This document shows positions 33,614 to 42,335 of a DNA stretch of 64,000 bases, in pieces. How positions within the stretch are numbered: the first letter of the stretch is position 1; each line of letters starts with the position of its first letter. Both the position numbers and the translations under genes were made by a program. The notes beneath the pieces were generated by a model that saw only the letters and a list, made by a program, of their open reading frames with translations, had not been told where the DNA came from and ran no database searches. The DNA comes from Paenarthrobacter sp. DKR-5 (GTDB lineage Bacteria > Actinomycetota > Actinomycetes > Actinomycetales > Micrococcaceae): NCBI RefSeq assembly GCF_018531425.1, contig NZ_JAHBOI010000002.1:574956-638955 (forward strand), written 5' to 3'.

Positions 33614-34704
33614 CAGAGCAGCACCTGCCAGCCGCGGTCGGCCAGGGCCTCGATCAGACCGGCTTTCTTGCTCGGCACCACGGACAGTTCCACCATGCCG
33701 ACTTCCCGGCCGGCGGAATGGTCCAGCCGCAGGTCCTCAAGGTTCACTCCGATTTCTCCGATCTCCGTCAGCAGCCTGGCGATCTGGCCAGGCTTGTCCT
33801 CGACCAAAACGGTCAGCCACGCGTAGGCCTGCGGCGGACCGCCGTGCTTGCCCGGGATGCGGGCCTGCCCGGCATTGCCTTCGCTGATCAGCTGGGCCAT
33901 GTCCAGCCGGGCGCCCTTTGCGTCCGGATGCTCCAGGGTGCGGATCAGGCGGTTCAGGTCCTCGCGCACGCCGTACAGCAGCTCCACCAGCCGCGAGGCG
34001 TTCGCGCTGAGGATCTGCACCCACAACCCCGGGTCGCTGGCCGCGATCCGGGTGACGTCGCGCAGGCCGTTCCCGGCGAGCGAGAGGGCGTGCAGCGGGG
34101 TGTCCTGCAGGCGGCTGGCCAGCAGTGAGGACATCACCTGCGGCAGGTGGGACACCAGGGCCACGGCGGTGTCATGCTCCTCGGGGCTGAAGCGCGTCAC
34201 GACCGCCCCCAGATCGATCGCCAGCGCCTGGGCGGCCTTGACCGCGGCCGGCCCGCTCTCCTCCGACGGGCAGATGACCCAGGGCATGGAGAGGAAGAGC
34301 TCGCCGCGGGCGGCCACCGGGCCGGAGCGTTCACGGCCCGCCATCGGATGGGTGCCGACGTAGCGGCTCAGGTCGGCGCCGGCGCCGCGCAGCTCCTCGA
34401 GCACCGCCACTTTCACGCTGGCAACGTCGACGACGACGGCGGACGGGTAATCCCGCAGGGCGCCGGCCACGACACGGGCGGCGACATCCGGCGGCGCGGC
34501 GACGACCACGAGCTCCGGCTGCAGTGCTTCGGCCTCGTCGAGCAGTCGCCCTGCGCCGATGTCCGCCGCGACCGCCTGCGCGGAGGGTGACGGATCCGAG
34601 AGGACGACATCAAGCCCGCGGGAGCGCAGGCCGAGGCCGATGCTGGCGCCGAGCAGTCCGGTGCCCAGGACCAGCACGGGCCCGGCGAGGTGGGACGGGT
34701 TCAT
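33613..34704 (-). CDS. tyrA: Prephenate dehydrogenase
   Basis: A 363-residue enzyme of tyrosine synthesis. The NAD(P)-binding fold starts VLVLGTGLLGASIGLGLRSR; THPMAGRERSG is the substrate motif. The C-terminus is an ACT domain (YAWLTVLVEDKPGQIARLL), expected to sense tyrosine. It stands between rluB and cmk, where mycobacteria have no tyrA, so the gene has joined the cluster in this lineage. Two bases separate it from rluB. Confidence 0.93.
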   Translation of the reverse strand: MNPSHLAGPVLVLGTGLLGASIGLGLRSRGLDVVLSDPSPSAQAVAADIGAGRLLDEAEALQPELVVVAAPPDVAARVVAGALRDYPSAVVVDVASVKVAVLEELRGAGADLSRYVGTHPMAGRERSGPVAARGELFLSMPWVICPSEESGPAAVKAAQALAIDLGAVVTRFSPEEHDTAVALVSHLPQVMSSLLASRLQDTPLHALSLAGNGLRDVTRIAASDPGLWVQILSANASRLVELLYGVREDLNRLIRTLEHPDAKGARLDMAQLISEGNAGQARIPGKHGGPPQAYAWLTVLVEDKPGQIARLLTEIGEIGVNLEDLRLDHSAGREVGMVELSVVPSKKAGLIEALADRGWQVLL

Positions 34705-34707
34705 CGG

Positions 34708-35763
34708 TTACATCCCGACCGAGGCGAGCAGATGGCCGATCTCCTGCCGGCCGAGCGCGCGCACGCTCCCCTGGCGCTGGTCGCCGAGGGCGATGGGGCC
34801 GACCTTCACCCGGACCAGCCGCTCCACAGGGTGGCCGACGGCGTCGAAGAGGCGGCGCACGATCCGGTTCTTGCCCGAATGCAGCACGACCTCGGCGAGC
34901 ACGTGGCCCGGCGTCGAATCGACCAGCCGGAAGGAATCCACCGCGGCGATGCCGTCCTCGAGTTCGATGCCCGCCTTCATCTGGGCTCCGACACCGTACG
35001 CCATCGGGCCTCGGACCTGGACAAGATACGTCTTGGGAACCTCGTACGAGGGGTGGGTCAGGCGGTTTGCGAGTTCGCCGTCGTTGGTCAGCAGCAGCAG
35101 CCCTTCGGTTGCGACGTCCAGCCGGCCCACGTGGAAGAGCCGCTCGCCCTTGTTCTTGAGGTAATCCCGGATGCACGGGCGGCCTTCGGGGTCCTCCATG
35201 GTGGAGACCACGCCCTTGGGCTTGTTGAAGACGTAGTAGACGAGGGTCTCGTCGAGCTGGATCCGGATGCCGTCCACGTGGATCACGGCGCTCTTCGGAT
35301 CCACCCGCAGGCCAAGCTCGGTGACGACCTGGCCGTCCACCTCGACGCGGCCTTCCCTGATCATGTCCTCGCAGACACGGCGGGAGGCGACGCCGGCCGA
35401 GGCCAGCACCTTCTGGAGCCGCACCCCTTCTGCGTCGTGCAGCGGCGACTGGGCGGCCGGGCGCTGGCCGCGGCGCGGCGGAGCCGCCTTCTTGACCGGC
35501 CCGAGGTTCTGGCCGAAACGTTCGCGGCCGAAGGGAGCAGGACCCTTGGCCCTGGCCGCCTTGGCGCCCTTGCCGGCACCGGACTTGCCGGCCGGTTTTC
35601 CGGTGCCCGACTTGCCGAAGCCGCCCTTGCCGGCGTTCGCTGCGGCCGGCTTGGCCGAGCCGGGCTTGCCCCCGGACGCCTTGCCGAAGCCGCCCTTGCC
35701 GGCGCCCGCCGGCTTCCTGCCTCCGTTGTTGCGTGGTGAACCCTGGCGTCCCGCCTGTGTCAT
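34708..35763 (-). CDS. rluB: 23S rRNA pseudouridine synthase (RluB type) with Gly/Lys-rich extension
   Basis: A 351-residue pseudouridine synthase. An S4 RNA-binding domain begins VRLQKVLASAGVASRRVCED near residue 115; the catalytic Asp is in GRLDVATEGLLLLTNDG. The first 110 residues are a disordered, basic region with repeated GKGGFGK and KPAG units. Such extensions are frequent in actinobacterial RluB and probably bind RNA. It follows scpB by 36 bases. Confidence 0.93.
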   Translation of the reverse strand: MTQAGRQGSPRNNGGRKPAGAGKGGFGKASGGKPGSAKPAAANAGKGGFGKSGTGKPAGKSGAGKGAKAARAKGPAPFGRERFGQNLGPVKKAAPPRRGQRPAAQSPLHDAEGVRLQKVLASAGVASRRVCEDMIREGRVEVDGQVVTELGLRVDPKSAVIHVDGIRIQLDETLVYYVFNKPKGVVSTMEDPEGRPCIRDYLKNKGERLFHVGRLDVATEGLLLLTNDGELANRLTHPSYEVPKTYLVQVRGPMAYGVGAQMKAGIELEDGIAAVDSFRLVDSTPGHVLAEVVLHSGKNRIVRRLFDAVGHPVERLVRVKVGPIALGDQRQGSVRALGRQEIGHLLASVGM

Positions 35764-35799
35764 TGCCCCGTCCTTCGGTTGTTGCGCATCTGTCTGCGC

Positions 35800-36438
35800 C
35801 TAGTAACTAGCCTCTTCAAAATCTCCGAGGTTTTCCAGCCCCGGCAGGTGCGGGGCAAGTTTCGGCAGTTCCTCGACGGTGCCGATGCCCAGCCGCTCGA
35901 GGAAATACGACGTCGTCCGGTACAGGATGGCTCCCGACTCCGGATCGTGGCCGGCCTCCTCGATCAGGGCCCGCTGCGTGAGCGTACGGACCACCGAGTC
36001 GACATTGACTCCCCGGATCGCCGAGACCCTCGCCCGCGACACCGGCTGCCGGTAGGCGATCACGGCCAGCGTCTCCATGGCCGCCTGGGTCAGCCTCGCC
36101 GTCTGGCCTTCCAGCACGAAACTGGAGACGACGGGGGCGAAGTCGGTGCGCGAATAGAACCGCCAGCCCCCGGCGACACTGCGCAGCTCAAAGCCCCGGG
36201 GCCGCACCGGGCCCCAATTAGTATACCCGTCGTACTCCCGGGCGAGCTCCAGCAGCAGTTCCTCCACCCGACCCACCGGGAGCATCAGCGTCGTGGCGAG
36301 CTGGATTGCGGTGACAGGTTCGTCCACCACCATCAGCACCGCTTCCAAGGCCGCGGCGGCCCCGCCCGGCAGCCCTTCCACTCCGGTATCCGCCGAAGGT
36401 TCCTCCGGAGGGCCCTCCGGCTCAGTCTGCGCGCTCAT
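35800..36438 (-). CDS. scpB: Segregation and condensation protein B
   Basis: A 212-residue winged-helix kleisin partner. LEAVLMVVDEPVTAIQLA starts the first winged helix, and ETLAVIAYRQPVSRARVSAIRGVNVD is the ScpB signature. The ATG at 36438 is chosen because GGGGAGGA precedes it; it overlaps the scpA end by 17 bases. With ScpA and SMC it forms the bacterial condensin. No smc gene is in the window. Confidence 0.94.
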   Translation of the reverse strand: MSAQTEPEGPPEEPSADTGVEGLPGGAAAALEAVLMVVDEPVTAIQLATTLMLPVGRVEELLLELAREYDGYTNWGPVRPRGFELRSVAGGWRFYSRTDFAPVVSSFVLEGQTARLTQAAMETLAVIAYRQPVSRARVSAIRGVNVDSVVRTLTQRALIEEAGHDPESGAILYRTTSYFLERLGIGTVEELPKLAPHLPGLENLGDFEEASY

Positions 36439-37345
36439 GCTGTGTGTCCTCCCCTGCCGGCGCCGCGGCCGGTCCGTCGTCATACTCTTCGCTGAGGCTC
36501 TCGCTGCTCCAGTCCGCGTCCGGGCCGGTCCAGTGCACGGTCAGTTCGGCCAGCGGGGCCAGTTGGTCGAAGGCGATGACGCCGTCGCGGAACATCTCCA
36601 GCAGGGCCAGGAAGCGCGCCACCACCACAAGCGTGCCGTCGGCGTCGCTGATCAGCGCCCGGAAGGAGAGCGGCCTGCCCTGCTGGAGCCGGTTGCCGAT
36701 GATTTCGGCCTGTTCCTTCACGCTGACCGGCGGGGCGTGCAGATGGGCCAGCCCGACCTCCGTAGGCGCAGGTTCCCGCGGCTGCAGCGCCTTGGCGGCC
36801 AGTTCGGCAAACTGCTCCGGTGTGTGCCGCCACACGAGTTCGGGCAGCAGCGCCGCGAAATGGCCCTCGAGGCTGACCAGGCGCGGGAACCGCGTGGCTT
36901 CCTGCTCCAGCCGCCGGGCCATGATGCCCGACACCTCTTTGAACGCCCGGTACTGCAGCAGCCGGGCGAAGAGCAGGTCCCGCGCCTCCAGCAGCGCGAT
37001 GTCCTCATCGTTCTCAACCTCGCCGCTCGGGAGCAGGCGCGCGGCCTTCAGGTCCAGCAAGGTGGCGGCGATGACGAGGAATTCGCTCGCCTCGTCGAGG
37101 GCCCATTCCTGGCCCAGCTGCTGCAGGCCGCGGATGTAGGAGATGAACTCCCCGCTCACCTGCGCAAGTGAAACTTCGGTGATGTCGAGTTCGTGCTTGG
37201 AGATCAGTCCCAGCAGCAAATCGAACGGGCCGGTGAAATTCTCCAGCCGCACTTCGAAGCCGGCCCGCGCCGGAGCCGCTTCCGGCGCCGCTGCCGCGTC
37301 GGAGTCCGCAGTGACCGCAGCGGGAAGGGCGTCAGGGAGCGCCAC
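36422..37345 (-). CDS. scpA: Segregation and condensation protein A
   Basis: A 307-residue kleisin. After about 28 Ala-rich residues, FEVRLENFTGPFDLLLGLISKHELDIT is diagnostic; EFLVIAATLLDLKAARLLP and the C-terminal winged helix follow. It joins the two heads of SMC and binds ScpB. Its start overlaps the parA end by 14 bases, so parA, scpA and scpB are co-translated. Confidence 0.95.
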   Translation of the reverse strand: MALPDALPAAVTADSDAAAAPEAAPARAGFEVRLENFTGPFDLLLGLISKHELDITEVSLAQVSGEFISYIRGLQQLGQEWALDEASEFLVIAATLLDLKAARLLPSGEVENDEDIALLEARDLLFARLLQYRAFKEVSGIMARRLEQEATRFPRLVSLEGHFAALLPELVWRHTPEQFAELAAKALQPREPAPTEVGLAHLHAPPVSVKEQAEIIGNRLQQGRPLSFRALISDADGTLVVVARFLALLEMFRDGVIAFDQLAPLAELTVHWTGPDADWSSESLSEEYDDGPAAAPAGEDTQHERAD

Positions 37346-38243
37346 CGCGGGCGATCAGCTCTTTGGCCAGCCGGCGGTAGGCCTCGGCGCCTGCATGGTT
37401 GCCGGCGTACGTGGTGATGGGCTCCGCGGCGACGGTGGCGTCAGCGAACTTGATGGTTCGCTTGATCACGGTCTCGAAGACCTTGTCGCCGAAGGCTTCC
37501 ACCAGCCGGCCGATGACCTCGCGGCTGTGCAGGGTCCGCGCGTCGTACATGGTGGCGAGCACGCCGTCGACCTGGAGGCGCGGGTTGAGCCGGTCCTGGA
37601 CCTTCTCGATGGTCTCGACCAGCAGGGCAACCGCGCGGAGGGCGAAAAATTCGCAGATGAGCGGAATGATGACGCCGTGCGCCGCGGTCAGGGCATTCAC
37701 GGTGAGCAGGCCAAGCGAGGGCTGGCAGTCAATGAGGATGACGTCGTAGTCGTCCTCGACCTTCCGCAGCGCCCGGTCCAGGACCTGTTCGCGGGCGACC
37801 TCGTTGACCAGCTGGACCTCGGCGGCGGAGAGGTCGATGTTGGCGGGCAGGATGTCGATGTTTTCGATCTCGGTGGAACGGATGGCGTCGCGCACGTCCA
37901 CCCGGCGGTCCATCAGCACGTTGTAGACGGTCACGTCCAGCTCGTGCGGGTTCGTGCCCAGTCCCGCGGAGAGCGCGCCCTGCGGGTCGAAGTCCACCAG
38001 CAGCACCCGGCGGCCCGCTTCGGCGAGCGCGGCGCCAAGGTTGATGGTCGACGTCGTCTTTCCGACGCCGCCCTTCTGGTTGACCATGGCGATGACGCGG
38101 GCAGGACCGTGCGACGCCAGCGGTGCAGGTTCCGGAAATTCGGTCACGGGACGGCCCGTGGGGCCCAGGACGGCGTCGTCCACATCCAGGGACGTACCTT
38201 CCAGAGTTGCTGAACTCTGATCGCTAGTCACGTATCTATCCAC
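37332..38243 (-). CDS. ParA family ATPase upstream of scpA
   Basis: A 303-residue ParA/Soj protein (Rv1708 type). MVNQKGGVGKTTSTINLGAALA is the deviant Walker A, LLVDFDPQGALSAGLG the A' motif and DVILIDCQPSLGLLTVNAL the Walker B. An N-terminal stretch of about 45 residues precedes the ATPase. No parB is adjacent. The usual place of this protein before scpAB suggests a link between ATPase-driven positioning and condensin. GTG codons at 38243 and 38231 are both possible starts; neither has a clear ribosome binding site. Confidence 0.92.
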   Translation of the reverse strand: MDRYVTSDQSSATLEGTSLDVDDAVLGPTGRPVTEFPEPAPLASHGPARVIAMVNQKGGVGKTTSTINLGAALAEAGRRVLLVDFDPQGALSAGLGTNPHELDVTVYNVLMDRRVDVRDAIRSTEIENIDILPANIDLSAAEVQLVNEVAREQVLDRALRKVEDDYDVILIDCQPSLGLLTVNALTAAHGVIIPLICEFFALRAVALLVETIEKVQDRLNPRLQVDGVLATMYDARTLHSREVIGRLVEAFGDKVFETVIKRTIKFADATVAAEPITTYAGNHAGAEAYRRLAKELIARGGAP

Positions 38244-38378
38244 ACTTTCGGTCCGCCGACGTTCTTGTTTCCAAGGCTACAGTGGCCAACTCGTGATTTG
38301 CCGGACCTTGACAAATCCTCGAACTGAGCCTTGAGCTTCTAGTTGAAGTGGAAGGTTGGGCTTGTTCCGGAAGACGGC

Positions 38379-38417
38379 GGAGGCCGCGGCGAACCGTACT
38401 GGTCCACCGCGGCCTCC
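38379..38417 (-). terminator. Possible terminator after dctA
   Basis: GGAGGCCGCGG (38379-38389) and CCGCGGCCTCC (38407-38417) form an 11-base perfect stem with a 17-base loop, 50 bases past the dctA stop. No T run follows on the minus strand. Confidence 0.5.
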
Positions 38418-38465
38418 GTCCCGGATCCTGTCCCGGGGCGTGTCCCGGGGCGTGTCCGGAGAAGG

Positions 38466-39827
38466 TCAGACCCGGGCCGCCACCGGCGCCTCCACGCGGG
38501 CTTCCGCCGCCTCGGACAGCTCCGCATGCGTGGTCATCGTCGCTTCGTCGAACGGGGCGTGCCCGTCAAGCACCCGGTCCACCTGGGCGCGGTCGATCTC
38601 CTTGACCCAGGTGCCGACCAGGACCGTGGCGACGGCGTTGCCGGTGAAGTTGGTCAGGGCGCGCGCCTCGGACATGAAACGGTCGATGCCGACGATGAAC
38701 GCCACGCCGCCGACCAGGTCCGGCCGGTGCGCCTGCAGGCCGCCGGCCAAGGTGGCCAGCCCGGCGCCGCTGACCCCGGCAGCGCCCTTGGAGGCGATGA
38801 CCATGAACACCAACAGGGAGATCTGCTCGCCGAAGTCCAGCGGCTTGCCCATGGCGCTGGCCACGAACAGGGCGGCCATCGTCAGGTAGATGGCGGTGCC
38901 GTCCAGGTTGAAGGAGTAGCCGGTGGGCACGGTGACGCCGACGACGGGCTTGGACACACCGAGGTGCTCCATCTTCGCGATCAGGCGGGGCAGCGCTGCT
39001 TCGGAGGACGAGGTGGAGAAGATGAGCAGGTATTCGCGGGCCAGGTACTTCATCAGCTTGAAGATGTTCACGCCGGTCACGGCCTTCAGCAGGCCTCCGA
39101 GGATCACCACGATGAAAATGATGCAGGCGATGTAGAACGCAGCCATCAGCGTGAACATGCTCACGATCGCTTTGAAGCCGGTGGCGCCGACGACGGCGGC
39201 GATGGCACCGAAGGCGCCGATCGGGGCGAGCCACATGACCATGATCAGGATGCGGAAGACCAGCGCCTGGATGTGGCCGATGCCGCGCAGGATCGGCACG
39301 CCCGCCTTGCCCATCTTCTGCAGCGCGAAGCCGGCGACCAGGGCCACCAGCAGGGTCTGCAGGATGTTGCCGGAGGTCAGCGAGGACACCAGCGTGGTGG
39401 GGATGATGCCGAGCAGGAACTCCTGGGTGCTGGCCGATTCGGCGGGCGCGGCGTAGGTGGCGTTCTTGAGGTTCAGGCCTTCACCGGGGTGGACGATGTT
39501 GCCGACCACGAGGCCGATGGCGAGCGCGAAGGTGGACATCACGATGAAGTAGCCCAGCGCCAGGCCGCCCACGCGGCCAACGGTCGCCGCCTTCGCGATG
39601 GAGCCGATGCCGAGGACGATGGTGCAGAAGATCACCGGGGCGATCATCATTTTGATCAGGGCCACGAACCCGTCACCGAGCGGCTTGAGCCCCTTGGCGA
39701 AATCCGGGGCCAGCAGGCCCACGAGGGCGCCGGCCACGACGGCGACGATCACGGCTATGTACAGCAGATGGGTGGTGTCCCGTTTCCGGCGGGGTGCGAC
39801 GGCGGTCTCCGTTGGCGTCGATGCCAC
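38466..39827 (-). CDS. dctA: C4-dicarboxylate:cation symporter
   Basis: A 453-residue DAACS-family transporter for succinate, fumarate, malate and perhaps aspartate. Membrane segments from about residue 20, the serine-rich motif IFSTSSSEAALPRLI, GYSFNLDGTAIYL and VGIDRFMSEARALTNFTGNAVA are the DctA/GltP signatures. The DRFMSEARA form favours DctA over glutamate carriers. The GTG start follows AAAGGAG at eight bases. It is divergent from a DcuS/DcuR-like two-component system, the usual regulator of such carriers. Confidence 0.94.
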   Translation of the reverse strand: MASTPTETAVAPRRKRDTTHLLYIAVIVAVVAGALVGLLAPDFAKGLKPLGDGFVALIKMMIAPVIFCTIVLGIGSIAKAATVGRVGGLALGYFIVMSTFALAIGLVVGNIVHPGEGLNLKNATYAAPAESASTQEFLLGIIPTTLVSSLTSGNILQTLLVALVAGFALQKMGKAGVPILRGIGHIQALVFRILIMVMWLAPIGAFGAIAAVVGATGFKAIVSMFTLMAAFYIACIIFIVVILGGLLKAVTGVNIFKLMKYLAREYLLIFSTSSSEAALPRLIAKMEHLGVSKPVVGVTVPTGYSFNLDGTAIYLTMAALFVASAMGKPLDFGEQISLLVFMVIASKGAAGVSGAGLATLAGGLQAHRPDLVGGVAFIVGIDRFMSEARALTNFTGNAVATVLVGTWVKEIDRAQVDRVLDGHAPFDEATMTTHAELSEAAEARVEAPVAARV

Positions 39828-39907
39828 GGCGTTCTCCTTTGACTAGGCTTGGGTGCGGGGATGCCGGCGTCAGCGCCTGCTCCTCTGCCCACTACACTTC
39901 CCCCCAA

Positions 39908-39923
39908 TGTGACTGTGGTCACC
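39908..39923. promoter_or_regulatory. CRP/GlxR-like site between dctA and the sensor kinase gene
   Basis: TGTGACTGTGGTCACC matches the TGTGA-N6-TCACA pattern in nine of ten positions and lies in the 162-base divergent control region, about 80 bases from each start codon. A half site TTCACA follows at 39939-39944. Binding by a GlxR-type cAMP receptor is inferred. Confidence 0.55.
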
Positions 39924-39989
39924 CTTGCGTTCATATTGTTCACAGTCCCCCGTCCGCTCTCCGCGGGCCCGACCGCCGAAAGGCTGCGC

Positions 39990-41612
39990 ATGCCAGGACG
40001 TCACTGGAGCCTCGCCCGCCGGCTGTTCGTCGGCCAGCTGCTCTTCCTGTTCGTGATGACCGGACTGGTGGCGACGGCGGTCTACCTGGATGTGCGGGAC
40101 AAGACCTACCATCAGGCCCAGGACAGAATGCTCGCCGTCGCGACATCCATCGCGGACAATCCGCTGGTGCTCACGGCGGCGACCGGGCCGGACCCAAGCA
40201 GCAGGCTGCAGCCCTATGCGCGGAAGGTCATGCAGGACGCCGGGATCGACTTCATCACGATCATGGCACCGGACCGCACCCGTTGGACGCACCCGAATCC
40301 GGACGAGATCGGCAAGCCCTACATCGGCTCGGTCGACCAGGCGCTGCAGGGCCGGCCGTTCACCGAAATCTACGCGGGCACCCTTGGCCCGTCCGTGCGC
40401 GCAATCGTCCCCGTCGCGGACGGCACCGGCAAGGTGCGGGCAATGGTGGCCGCCGGGGTCACCGTCACCAACGTGTCGGTAGCCCTGAACGCCCGGCTGC
40501 CGGCCATCTTCGGCGTCGCACTGGCCCTGCTGGCCGGCGGCTCCCTGGTGTCCTGGCTGCTGGGCCGGTACCTGCGACGGGTCACGCTGGGCTGGGGTCC
40601 GGAGCAGCTCGGCCAGCTGTTCGCGTTCTACGATTCGGTGCTGCATTCGGTGCGCGAGGGGCTGCTGCTGGTGGACCGCAAGGGCGAGGTGGTCCTCTAC
40701 AACGACCAGGCCGCGGCGCTGCTGGCCATCCCGCCGCGGACCACCGGTACCCCCAGTCTGAAGGACCTGCAGCTGCCGGCGTCCCTGGCAGACCTGCTCG
40801 CGAGCGGCCGTTCAGCCCGGGACGAAATCCATCTGACGGACTCCCGCGTGCTCGTCGTGAACCAGGAACCCGCCCGTCCGCCCGGGGAACCGCAAGGCCG
40901 GCGCGCGCAGCCGTTGGGCACGGTGACCACCCTGCGCGACCACACCGAACTGGAGGCGCTCAGCGGCGAACTGCAGTCCATGCGCACGCTTTCGGACGCG
41001 CTGCGCTCGCAGACCCACGAGCACTCCAACAGGATGCATACCATCGTGTCGCTGCTCGAACTGGGCCGCAGCGCCGAGGCCCTCGATTTCGCCGCCGAGG
41101 ACCTGCACCACAGCCAGCAGCTTGCCGACGAGGTGGTCGGCTCGGTCCACGAACCGGTGCTCGCCGCCCTGCTGATGGGCAAGGCGGCGCAGGCCAACGA
41201 GCGCGGGATCGCCCTGGCCATCAGCACTGAGGGCGAGCTGGAGGGCCCGCAGCTGGACCCGCATGACCTGGTGACCATTGTGGGCAACCTCGTGGACAAC
41301 GCCCTCGACGCCGCAGCGGGCGCGGACGCACCGCGGCAGGTCGACGTCACCCTCCGCGTCAGCGCCAGCCACGCTGTCATCGAGGTCGCGGACAGCGGGC
41401 CCGGCATCGACGAGGAGGAGGCCCGGCGCGTGATCGAGCGCGGCTATTCCACCAAGGAGCCGGGCGAATTCGGCCGCGGCATCGGCCTGGCCCTGGTGCG
41501 CCAGGCCGTGGACAGGCTCGGCGGTACGCTGCAGATCGGAAAGCGCAAGGGCGCCGTGTTCACCGTGACGGTACCGTTGGGGCCGGAGACCAAGGAAAGC
41601 GGGAGGCAGTGA
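39990..41612 (+). CDS. DcuS/CitA-type sensor histidine kinase
   Basis: A 540-residue membrane sensor. One membrane helix near 13-32, an extracellular PAS/Cache-like domain (about 35-165) that would bind a di- or tricarboxylate, a second helix near 172-193, a cytoplasmic PAS (about 210-320), the H-box SQTHEHSNRMHTIVSLLELG with His343, and a HATPase domain (NLVDNALDAA, DSGPGID, GRGIGLALVR). This order defines the DcuS/CitA group. The ATG at 39990 has GAAAGG six bases ahead; upstream codons in frame are not supported. Its likely target is dctA, divergent from it. Stop and next start overlap (GTGA). Confidence 0.92.
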   Translation: MPGRHWSLARRLFVGQLLFLFVMTGLVATAVYLDVRDKTYHQAQDRMLAVATSIADNPLVLTAATGPDPSSRLQPYARKVMQDAGIDFITIMAPDRTRWTHPNPDEIGKPYIGSVDQALQGRPFTEIYAGTLGPSVRAIVPVADGTGKVRAMVAAGVTVTNVSVALNARLPAIFGVALALLAGGSLVSWLLGRYLRRVTLGWGPEQLGQLFAFYDSVLHSVREGLLLVDRKGEVVLYNDQAAALLAIPPRTTGTPSLKDLQLPASLADLLASGRSARDEIHLTDSRVLVVNQEPARPPGEPQGRRAQPLGTVTTLRDHTELEALSGELQSMRTLSDALRSQTHEHSNRMHTIVSLLELGRSAEALDFAAEDLHHSQQLADEVVGSVHEPVLAALLMGKAAQANERGIALAISTEGELEGPQLDPHDLVTIVGNLVDNALDAAAGADAPRQVDVTLRVSASHAVIEVADSGPGIDEEEARRVIERGYSTKEPGEFGRGIGLALVRQAVDRLGGTLQIGKRKGAVFTVTVPLGPETKESGRQ

Positions 41613-42322
41613 ATCCACAGGCACAGACGCCGGGGATCCGTGTCCTCGTCGTCGAGGACGAGGAGATCGCTGCGGCCGCCCATTCCGAATATGTGCGCCG
41701 CGTCGACGGCTTCGACCTGGCAGGGGTGGCGCGCACCGGGCAGGACGCGCTGCGACAGCTCGGGGATGCGTCCGCGGCCGGCTCGCCCGTGGACCTGGTG
41801 CTGCTGGACATGAACCTGCCGGACCTGCATGGCCTGGACGTCAGCCGCAGGATCCGTTCCGCCGGGCTTGGCACCGACATCATTGCCATCACGGCCGTGC
41901 GCGAACTGCAGGTGGTGCGCAGCGCCATTTCCACCGGGATCGTGCAGTACCTGATCAAGCCGTTCACGTTCGCCACGTTCGCGGAGAAGCTGGGGAACTA
42001 TCTGGAGTTCCGGCGGGCGCTGGAGAGCCAGCCGAACGTGACCTCGCAGAGCGATGTGGATCTGGCCCTCGCGCAGCTGCGCACCCCTGGTGAGCCGGTG
42101 CTGCCGAAGGGGCTGGCCGAGGACACCCTGCAGTCCGTGATCGAGCTGCTGAAGGCACGCGGAGGCCCGGTCTCAGCCAGTGAAGTGGTCCTGGACCTGG
42201 GGATGTCGCGTGTGACCGCCCGGCGGTACCTGGAGTACCTCGCCGACGCGGGCCGGGCACGCAGGGCCCCGCGCTACGGCACGCCCGGCAGGCCGGAGAA
42301 CGAATACAGCTGGCTGCGCTAA
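41609..42322 (+). CDS. DcuR/CitB-type response regulator
   Basis: A 237-residue regulator. The receiver domain has VLVVEDEEIAA, phospho-acceptor Asp67 in LLDMNLPD, and a conserved Lys in YLIKPFTF. The C-terminal half contains VSASEVVLDLGMSRVTARRYLEYL, the atypical helix-turn-helix of the CitB group. It is co-translated with the sensor kinase and probably activates dctA in response to C4-dicarboxylates. Confidence 0.92.
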   Translation: MNPQAQTPGIRVLVVEDEEIAAAAHSEYVRRVDGFDLAGVARTGQDALRQLGDASAAGSPVDLVLLDMNLPDLHGLDVSRRIRSAGLGTDIIAITAVRELQVVRSAISTGIVQYLIKPFTFATFAEKLGNYLEFRRALESQPNVTSQSDVDLALAQLRTPGEPVLPKGLAEDTLQSVIELLKARGGPVSASEVVLDLGMSRVTARRYLEYLADAGRARRAPRYGTPGRPENEYSWLR

Positions 42323-42335
42323 GGCGGCCGCCCCG

